From assembly GCF_905207935.1 (NCBI RefSeq), contig NZ_CAJLNI010000098.1:1-6744 (forward strand): a stretch of DNA of 6,744 bases, in the 5' to 3' direction. This document shows, one piece after another, positions 1 to 4,712 of this stretch (within the stretch, counting starts at the first letter, position 1; each line of letters opens with the position of its first letter). Made by a program: the position numbers and the translations under genes. The notes below the pieces were generated by a model, which made no database searches, was not told where the DNA came from, and was given only the letters and a program-made list of their open reading frames with translations. This DNA is from an uncultured Haemophilus sp. Its GTDB lineage: Bacteria; Pseudomonadota; Gammaproteobacteria; Enterobacterales; Pasteurellaceae.

Positions 1-1012
1 CAATGGCTCCAGAACCTTCACCTAAAAGTGCGGTTGTTTTTAAGCTTATTTTATCTACTTTGAGTAAGTGGTTTTCAAGCGAAAGATTTGACTCAAAACG
101 CTCGTAAGGCGTATTCATATTTCTGCTCGCAGTTAAATCACTGTTGTAATTAATTGGTAAATACTGCGCCGCCATATCTAATAAATTCAATCCTAAAAGC
201 TCGCCATCACGCGCATTAAAATCAAATTTCCCTTCGATTAATTCTGAGTTTGTAAAGGCTAATTGAGTGTTAAAATCACTCGTACCTGTCATGGTTTGCG
301 GGAAATTAAGTAAAGCTAACAACTGCGTTAAAGGAAAATTTTTACCCGAAAAATTGACTGCACTTTTTTGTAGATAGCTATCAAATTTGAGTACAGCAAG
401 ACAATTTGTGGTGCATCTAGGTTTAATGTAAGCAATGGCACGTTTCTGTGGTTTTGTTAAATCTGCATGAATTTCAATATAGCCCAGGTCTTGCTGATTG
501 AATTGAACATGATCAAATTGAATAAGTGATTCACTTTCCCGACGGAGGGTAACATGACCTTTGATAAAACGAAAATTAAAGATTCTATTACTGCCATAAA
601 GTGGTTTTGCTAGTTCAACAGTAATGAGAGTTGTTGTGCTAAATGGAATATCATCACTAGTAATATAATTAAGTGGGAAACCGTTGAAATGCACTTGAAC
701 ATTTGCTGAGTTTTGTGCCTTTGGGGATAACTTGATATTTTGAGCAACTAATTCTTGTAGTTGAGCATTACCCAAAACTAATGATGGCAGAGAAAATTTT
801 CCAGTTATTTTTTCAATACTTATTTGATTATGTTGAACTTTGTCAAAGGAAATATACGGCTCAGGGAAAATGCCCATATTAAACTCTTGGAAGGTAGTTT
901 CATGCTGAGCTAGCGTGGTAGTAATCACTGTTTCCAGTTTTTGAATTCGTGCATAAAAAAAAGCAAAGATCGCAAACAGCACGATCAACAGGCTAATTGC
1001 GATCTTTTTCAT
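1..1012 (-). CDS. asmA: AsmA-family envelope protein, 3' end cut by window edge
   Basis: The reading frame is open from the ATG at 1012 to the left edge (337 codons seen, no stop). The product starts with MKKIA and one hydrophobic segment at about residues 3-20, an inner-membrane anchor or uncleaved signal; the rest should be periplasmic. The AsmA C-terminal signature begins at D269 (DGELLGLNLLD, followed by a QYLPI stretch) and continues through the F-E-S-N-L-S-L-E-N-H-L-L-K block to a G-E-G-S-G motif. AsmA proteins are thought to act in outer-membrane assembly and lipid trafficking; the biochemical role here is inferred. The signature comes about 200 residues earlier than in the roughly 617-aa E. 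coli AsmA, so this is a short member. The start is set by GAGG at 1024-1021, 8 nt upstream and inside the end of dcd. Position after udk-dcd matches E. coli asmA. The symbol is by family and synteny, not certain orthology. Confidence 0.8.
   Translation of the reverse strand, partial: MKKIAISLLIVLFAIFAFFYARIQKLETVITTTLAQHETTFQEFNMGIFPEPYISFDKVQHNQISIEKITGKFSLPSLVLGNAQLQELVAQNIKLSPKAQNSANVQVHFNGFPLNYITSDDIPFSTTTLITVELAKPLYGSNRIFNFRFIKGHVTLRRESESLIQFDHVQFNQQDLGYIEIHADLTKPQKRAIAYIKPRCTTNCLAVLKFDSYLQKSAVNFSGKNFPLTQLLALLNFPQTMTGTSDFNTQLAFTNSELIEGKFDFNARDGELLGLNLLDMAAQYLPINYNSDLTASRNMNTPYERFESNLSLENHLLKVDKISLKTTALLGEGSGAI
26..34 (+). repeat. DNA uptake signal sequence inside the asmA-like gene
   Basis: Perfect AAGTGCGGT followed by TG and a T/A-rich tract, fitting the extended Hin-type motif. 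On the coding (minus) strand it reads ACC GCA CTT, residues Thr327-Ala328-Leu329. Confidence 0.9.
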
Positions 1013-1015
1013 TGA

Positions 1016-1597
1016 TTAGTCCTCATTAATTCGGCTAGCTACCGCATTTTGCTGATGTTTATATTTGGCATCTTTACGGCTGGTGTAAGGGCGCGCTACC
1101 GGACCGCTTAACACTTCGAAACTCAATGCCCCAATCACCATATTAGGACGCAATGCTAAAGGTAATTTTCCAGAGTTGTAGAATTCCAACACAATTTTAC
1201 CTTCCCAGCCTGGATCGATACGATGTGCGGTAACATGTACCATTAAGCCTAAACGAGCAAGTGAAGAACGACCATCCAACCAGCCGATAATATTGGCAGG
1301 GAGTTTCACAGACTCTAATGTGGTCGCTAACGCCAACATACCTGGGTGCAAGAAGAAGGCTTCATCATCACCGATAATGATTTCGTCACTCATCACGGAT
1401 TCAAGTTGAGCAGAGACTTCTTCTTTCGGGCCACTTAAATCAATATAAGGCGCGGAATGTTCACGAAATACGCGAAATGAATTGCCTAAACGCACATCAA
1501 TGGTCGCACCATTGATTTTGTCATTTTCAGGACGAGGCGTTAAAGAAATAATGCCATCATCTAGATAGCGTTCGATATCGGTATCGCAAAGACGCAT
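1016..1597 (-). CDS. dcd: dCTP deaminase
   Basis: This cytosolic enzyme deaminates dCTP to dUTP and ammonia; Dut then makes dUMP, the precursor for dTMP. The 193-aa length equals the E. coli protein, and the sequence is near-identical to it in the core. The family signatures are visible: an N-terminal MRLCD-DIE start, INGAT-DVRLGN at 28-39, the G-W-L-D-G-R-S-S-L-A-R-L-G-L motif at 105-118 carrying Arg110, Ser111 and Arg115, and H-R-I-D-P-G-W at 125-131 followed by the catalytic Glu138 (IVLEFYNSG). No key residue is missing. The gene is the middle member of a minus-strand operon: its AGGA ribosome site (1607-1604) overlaps the udk stop codon, implying translational coupling. Its own stop lies 3 nt before the next ATG. 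Adjacent pyrimidine genes udk and dcd make functional sense. Confidence 0.97.
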   Translation of the reverse strand: MRLCDTDIERYLDDGIISLTPRPENDKINGATIDVRLGNSFRVFREHSAPYIDLSGPKEEVSAQLESVMSDEIIIGDDEAFFLHPGMLALATTLESVKLPANIIGWLDGRSSLARLGLMVHVTAHRIDPGWEGKIVLEFYNSGKLPLALRPNMVIGALSFEVLSGPVARPYTSRKDAKYKHQQNAVASRINED

Positions 1598-1605
1598 GAT
1601 TTTTC

Positions 1606-2247
1606 CTATTTTTGGTTTAATAAATGAAGAATTTGAGCTTTTAACATATTAATCGCAATACGGTTTTTACCGCCGCGAGGAATCACGATATCCGCATATT
1701 GTTTTGATGGCTCAATAAATTGTAAGAACATTGGACGAACGGTTGCGCGGTATTGGTCAATAACAGATTGTAATGAACGGCCACGTTCTTCCATATCACG
1801 TTGTAAACGGCGGATAAAACAAATATCTAATGGGGTATCCACGAATACAGAAATATCGGCTAATTGGCGAACTCGCTCATCAGTAAGCAATAAGATCCCT
1901 TCTAAAATAACAATTTTCTTTGGCGTAAAGTGTTTGGTTTCGCCTGTTCTGGTATGCTCAACATAACTGTAGACAGGAACATCCACCGCAGTTCCGTTTT
2001 TTAAGTCTTTTAAGTGTTGAATGAGTAAATCTCTGTCCATTGAACTCGGGTGGTCATAGTTGGTTTTTACTCGCTCACTCATCTCTAAATGGCTTTGATC
2101 TTTATAGTAGCTGTCTTCAGCAATAATCCCAATTTCTTCACAACCTAAGTCGTTGCAAAGTTCTTTATGAACGGTAGAAGCAATGGAGCTTTTGCCTGAA
2201 GCGGATGCCCCCGTGATAGCGATGATAATACAAGATGAGTCTGACAT
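1606..2247 (-). CDS. udk: Uridine/cytidine kinase
   Basis: Udk phosphorylates uridine and cytidine to UMP and CMP in pyrimidine salvage, with ATP or GTP as donor, in the cytosol. The 213-aa product has the usual bacterial length. Visible motifs are the Walker A loop G-A-S-A-S-G-K-S at 13-20, the substrate-site E-D-S-Y-Y-K-D at 44-50, N-Y-D-H-P at 63-67 with the following S-M-D, the P-V-Y-S-Y stretch at 91-95, the strand ending in E-G-I-L-L-L at 116-121, and the lid R-R-L-Q-R-D-M-E-E-R-G-R-S at 146-158. The C-terminal Y-A-D-I-V-I-P-R-G-G at 184-193 is also typical. The start at 2247 has GAGG at 2258-2255 seven bases upstream. It is the first gene of the udk-dcd-asmA-like operon and diverges from afuA. 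No anomalies seen. Confidence 0.97.
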   Translation of the reverse strand: MSDSSCIIIAITGASASGKSSIASTVHKELCNDLGCEEIGIIAEDSYYKDQSHLEMSERVKTNYDHPSSMDRDLLIQHLKDLKNGTAVDVPVYSYVEHTRTGETKHFTPKKIVILEGILLLTDERVRQLADISVFVDTPLDICFIRRLQRDMEERGRSLQSVIDQYRATVRPMFLQFIEPSKQYADIVIPRGGKNRIAINMLKAQILHLLNQK

Positions 2248-2284
2248 AGAACGACCTCAAAAACGGAAGGTAAAAATTACAAGG

Positions 2285-2313
2285 ATTATAAAGAAAAATC
2301 AGTTTAAATTCAC
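2285..2313 (-). promoter_or_regulatory. Predicted sigma70 promoter of udk operon
   Basis: On the minus strand a perfect -10 hexamer TATAAT lies at 2290-2285. Seventeen bases upstream is GTGAAT (2313-2308), a weak match to TTGACA (3 of 6). A very AT-rich stretch (about 2319-2343) sits further upstream and could help polymerase binding. Transcription would begin near 2278, about 30 nt before the udk ATG. The -10 is convincing; the -35 is marginal. Confidence 0.6.
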
Positions 2314-2342
2314 CTTTCTTTTTTATTTAAATTTTTTAAATT

Positions 2343-2358
2343 TGTGAAGTAGTTCACG
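2343..2358 (+). promoter_or_regulatory. Predicted CRP (cAMP receptor protein) binding site
   Basis: The sequence reads TGTGA-N6-TCACG, matching the CRP consensus TGTGA-N6-TCACA at 9 of 10 core bases, with AT-rich flanks (AATT before, GAATT after). The left half has T at the third base as in classical sites, not the C of Pasteurellaceae competence-type (Sxy-dependent) CRP sites. Its centre at 2350.5 is 41.5 bp before the start predicted from the -10 at 2380-2385, the class II activator geometry. Activation of the sugar-phosphate importer genes when cAMP is high is inferred. Confidence 0.65.
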
Positions 2359-2379
2359 GAATTTCTTTTCGTTTTCGCT

Positions 2380-2392
2380 TACGATGTGCTCG
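2380..2392 (+). promoter_or_regulatory. Predicted afuA -10 element and transcription start
   Basis: TACGAT at 2380-2385 matches TATAAT at 4 of 6 bases, including the key first T, second A and last A-T. No good -35 lies 16-18 bases upstream, as expected of an activator-dependent promoter; the CRP site covers that position. Transcription would start near 2392, leaving a leader of about 41 nt. The ribosome site GAGGAG (2421-2426) lies six bases before the afuA ATG. Confidence 0.45.
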
Positions 2393-2432
2393 TTTTTATT
2401 ATTTCATCAGTGTTATTTATGAGGAGTGTACG

Positions 2433-3473
2433 ATGAAAATGAATAAAATTTCTCTCTCTATTTCAACCGCACTTTTAGCCGCAGGCTTCATGACATCATC
2501 TGCCGTTAATGCTCAAGGGCGTTTAGTAGTGTACTGTAGTGCGACCAATATTCTTTGTGAAACAACAACGAAAGCCTTTGGCGAAAAATATGATGTGAAA
2601 ACTTCATTTATTCGCAACGGTTCAGGCAGTACTTTTGCAAAAGTTGAAGCAGAAAAAAATAATCCACAAGCAGACGTTTGGTTTGGTGGTACATTCGACC
2701 CTCAAGCACAAGCGGCAGAGTTGGGTTTAATCGAACCTTATAAATCTAAACACATTGATGAAATTGTTGAACGTTTCCGTGACCCAGCGAAAACCAAAGG
2801 ACATTATGTCTCTGCGATTTACATGGGGATCTTAGGTTTTGGTGTGAATACCGAGCGTTTAGCAAAATTAGGTATTAAAGAAGTACCAAAATGCTGGAAA
2901 GATTTAACCGATCCTCGCTTAAAAGGCGAAGTGCAAATTGCTGACCCACAAAGTGCTGGTACAGCATACACTGCGTTGGCTACTTTCGTTCAACTTTGGG
3001 GCGAAGAAAAAGCCTTTGATTTCTTAAAAGCATTACATCCAAACGTATCTCAATACACCAAATCAGGTGTCACTCCGTCTCGTAATGCGGCACGTGGTGA
3101 AACTGCGGTAGGTATCGGTTTCTTACACGATTATGCACTTGAAAAACGTCAAGGTGCACCATTGGAATTAGTGGTACCTTGTGAAGGTACTGGTTATGAG
3201 TTAGGTGGTGTGAGTATCTTAAAAGGTGCGCGTAATATCGATAACGCAAAATTATTCGTGGATTGGGCATTATCTAAAGAAGGTCAAGAGTTAGCGTGGA
3301 AACAAGGTGACTCTTTACAAATCTTAACCAACACCACAGCGGAGCAATCGCCAACTGCGTTTGATCCAAACAAACTTAACCTGATCAATTATGACTTTGA
3401 AAAATATGGTGCAACCGAACAACGCAAAGCCTTAATTGAAAAATGGGTTCAAGACGTTAAATTAGCGAAATAG
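2433..3473 (+). CDS. afuA: Sugar-phosphate ABC transporter substrate-binding protein, first copy
   Basis: Periplasmic receptor delivering ligand to the AfuB/AfuC permease. AfuA of Actinobacillus was shown to bind glucose-6-phosphate and related sugar phosphates, though the name and its FbpA-like fold led to an iron annotation. The 346-aa product has a signal peptide (K2 and K5, a hydrophobic core to about residue 20, cleavage expected after Ala27 in VNA-QG). The mature protein begins G-R-L-V-V-Y-C-S-A. Residues at positions I recall as ligand contacts are present: Ser64 (mature 37) in RNGSGS, His232-Asp233 (mature 205-206) in FLHDY, and Glu256 (mature 229) in GTGYE. Four cysteines (35, 42, 154, 250) could form two disulphides. 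GAGGAG six bases upstream supports this start over the ATG at 2439. A DNA uptake signal encodes part of the signal peptide. First gene of the afu cluster, with a CRP-type promoter in front and a terminator right behind. Confidence 0.9.
   Translation: MKMNKISLSISTALLAAGFMTSSAVNAQGRLVVYCSATNILCETTTKAFGEKYDVKTSFIRNGSGSTFAKVEAEKNNPQADVWFGGTFDPQAQAAELGLIEPYKSKHIDEIVERFRDPAKTKGHYVSAIYMGILGFGVNTERLAKLGIKEVPKCWKDLTDPRLKGEVQIADPQSAGTAYTALATFVQLWGEEKAFDFLKALHPNVSQYTKSGVTPSRNAARGETAVGIGFLHDYALEKRQGAPLELVVPCEGTGYELGGVSILKGARNIDNAKLFVDWALSKEGQELAWKQGDSLQILTNTTAEQSPTAFDPNKLNLINYDFEKYGATEQRKALIEKWVQDVKLAK
2466..2474 (-). repeat. DNA uptake signal sequence inside afuA
   Basis: ACCGCACTT, the complement of the Hin-type 9-bp uptake core AAGTGCGGT, is perfect here. 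It lies in frame and encodes Thr12-Ala13-Leu14 of the signal peptide, a region tolerant of such residues. These repeats promote recognition of self DNA in natural transformation of Pasteurellaceae. Confidence 0.9.
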
Positions 3474-3479
3474 TGTTTA

Positions 3480-3488
3480 AAGTGCGGT
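3480..3488 (+). repeat. DNA uptake signal sequence, left arm of terminator
   Basis: Perfect AAGTGCGGT preceded by A and followed by TG and five A, agreeing with the extended Hin-type uptake motif with its AT-rich tail. Forms the left arm of the hairpin behind afuA. Confidence 0.95.
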
Positions 3489-3508
3489 TGAAAAACATGA
3501 GATTTTTG

Positions 3509-3517
3509 ACCGCACTT
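3509..3517 (-). repeat. DNA uptake signal sequence, right arm of terminator
   Basis: Perfect ACCGCACTT, the inverted partner of the copy at 3480-3488, preceded by a T-rich tract that supplies the AT-rich tail on its own strand. Confidence 0.95.
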
Positions 3518-3519
3518 TT

Positions 3520-3609
3520 ACCATCTTAGTCCCACTAGCTCGGTTTTTACGTGGGTTTCTACGATGAGCGTATCAGCTCATTTTATTTTATAAACACAGG
3601 AGTGAACCA
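3520..3609 (+). promoter_or_regulatory. Leader of the second afuA with two small hairpins
   Basis: The spacer between the first terminator and the second afuA contains CCCAC (3531-3535) opposite GTGGG (3551-3555), then ATGAGC (3564-3569) opposite GCTCAT (3576-3581), the latter followed by a T-rich run. TACGATG at 3560 and AGGAGTG at 3598 are also found in the first afuA leader at nearly the same distances from the ATG, so the leaders appear homologous. TACGAT (3560-3565) could be a -10, but there is no convincing -35 and no CRP site at the matching position. The ribosome site AGGAG (3598-3602) lies 7 nt before the start. Whether this is a promoter, an attenuator or only a degraded duplicate is open. 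Confidence 0.4.
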
Positions 3610-4647
3610 ATGAAAATGTCTAACGTTGCTTTAGCACTTTCTAGTGTTGTATTTGGTGGCGTGTTGCTAAGCGCTCACGCATCTGCTGCAGAAGGCCGTT
3701 TAGTGGTTTATTGTAGTGCACAAAATACGATGTGCGAGCAAGAAACCATGGCTTTTGAGAAAAAATACGGTATCAAAACCAGTTTTATTCGTGGTGGTAC
3801 AGGCACAATTTTAGCCAAAATTGATGCTGAGAAAGCTAACCCTCAAGGGGATGTATGGTATGGCGGTACGCTTGATCCACATTCTCAAGCAGGTGAAATG
3901 GGCTTACTTGAAGCATATAAGTCACCAAATCTCGCACAAATTCCTGAGCAGTTTAGAGACCCCGCTAAAATTAAAGGCAACTATTCTTCAGCGATTTATC
4001 TCGGTGTATTAGGTTTTGGTATTAACCCAGAACGTTTGAAAAAGCTCAATTTGCCGACACCAAAATGTTGGAAAGATTTAGCCGATCCTGCGTATCGTAA
4101 TGAGATCCAAGCAGCCGATCCACAAAGTTCTGGAACAGGTTATACACAATTAGCCACCTATATCCAACTTTGGGGCGAGGATGAAGCATTCAAATATCTC
4201 AAAGAACTCAATAAAAACGTTTCCCAATATACCAAATCCGGTAACACAGCGACCCGTAATACAGCACGTGGTGAAACGGCAATCGGAATTGGTTTTTTAC
4301 ATGAATATTCTTTAGAGAAAGCAAAAGGCGCACCAGTTGAATTAGTTGTTCCTTGCGAAGGTACAGGCTATGAAATTGGTGGTGTGAGCATTATTAAAGG
4401 TGCAAGAAACCTTGAAAATGCGAAATTATTTGTGGATTGGGCGTTATCAAAAGAAGCACAAGAGTTAACCTGGAAAAAAGGGGAAGCGTATTCTATTTTA
4501 ACCAATAGCACCGCTGAGCAATCGCCTTATGCGCTCGATTTTAAATCCATCAATTTAATTAATTATGATTTTGACAAATACGGCTCAAGTGATTTACGTA
4601 AACGTTTGATCACAAAATGGGTTGATGATGTTAAATTAGCAAAATAA
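3610..4647 (+). CDS. afuA: AfuA-type substrate-binding protein, diverged second copy
   Basis: Second periplasmic binding protein (345 aa), in tandem with the first and about two-thirds identical by hand alignment (roughly 215 of 319 mature positions, one single-residue gap near residue 150). Signal peptide with K2, a hydrophobic core over about 6-21 and cleavage expected after Ala27 (SAA-EG); the core shares little with copy one. The four cysteines are kept (35, 42, 153, 249). Against copy one, mature Ser37 becomes Thr (residue 64, RGGTGT) and mature Asp206 becomes Glu (residue 232, FLHEY), while the neighbouring His and the later Glu255 remain. The S-G-V-T-P-S-R-N loop is S-G-N-T-A-T-R-N here. 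It most likely binds a related but different sugar phosphate for the same permease; unchanged specificity is possible. Start chosen over the ATG at 3616 from the AGGAG spacing. The frame is intact, with no sign of decay. Confidence 0.88.
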   Translation: MKMSNVALALSSVVFGGVLLSAHASAAEGRLVVYCSAQNTMCEQETMAFEKKYGIKTSFIRGGTGTILAKIDAEKANPQGDVWYGGTLDPHSQAGEMGLLEAYKSPNLAQIPEQFRDPAKIKGNYSSAIYLGVLGFGINPERLKKLNLPTPKCWKDLADPAYRNEIQAADPQSSGTGYTQLATYIQLWGEDEAFKYLKELNKNVSQYTKSGNTATRNTARGETAIGIGFLHEYSLEKAKGAPVELVVPCEGTGYEIGGVSIIKGARNLENAKLFVDWALSKEAQELTWKKGEAYSILTNSTAEQSPYALDFKSINLINYDFDKYGSSDLRKRLITKWVDDVKLAK

Positions 4648-4659
4648 TGATGTATACAT

Positions 4660-4700
4660 AGCGAAATAATAGCTATTATATTATTTCGCTTTTTTCTTTT
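4660..4700 (+). terminator. Rho-independent terminator between second afuA and afuB
   Basis: AGCGAAATAAT (4660-4670) pairs perfectly with ATTATTTCGCT (4680-4690) around a 9-nt loop, followed by a T-rich run (TTTTTCTTTT, 4691-4700). The 11-bp stem is GC-poor, so termination is probably partial. Its place inside the operon, 12 nt before afuB, suggests it lowers permease expression relative to the abundant binding proteins. Confidence 0.8.
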
Positions 4701-4712
4701 ATGCGAGGTTGT

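Larger units (their letters stand above)
3479..3519 (+). terminator. Terminator after the first afuA, built from two uptake signals
   Basis: Two uptake signals face each other: AAGTGCGGT at 3480-3488 and ACCGCACTT at 3509-3517. The stem runs 3479-3494 with 3503-3518: ten Watson-Crick pairs, two G-T wobbles, then four A-T pairs, closing a loop of about 8 nt. The descending arm ends in a short T run (TTTT, 3516-3519), so polymerase would release near there; the same structure works in either direction. It starts 5 nt after the stop codon. Inverted uptake-signal pairs are well known as terminators in Haemophilus. The short T run suggests incomplete termination, letting some transcription reach the second copy. 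Confidence 0.85.

Noticed and set aside
357..365. One-mismatch uptake signal (ACTGCACTT); similar near-matches at 1205-1213 and 6569-6577
   Set aside because: Single mismatches to a 9-mer are expected often by chance; only the five perfect copies are annotated.
2419..2436. Five-codon upstream frame whose stop overlaps the afuA ATG
   Set aside because: Its ATG abuts the afuA ribosome site (GAGGAG begins at its G) and it has no ribosome site of its own; probably chance.
3070..3270. 66-codon minus-strand open frame
   Set aside because: Lies wholly inside the first afuA, with a composition (many His, Tyr, Arg) typical of an antisense shadow.
3589..3594. TATAAA as a -10 for the second afuA
   Set aside because: Transcription would begin within the ribosome site, and no -35 is found 17 bases upstream.
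3821..4012. 63-codon plus-strand open frame
   Set aside because: Out-of-frame shadow inside the second afuA with no ribosome site of its own.
4701..4712. Alternative afuB start four codons upstream
   Set aside because: In frame, but directly preceded by the terminator T run with no ribosome site.
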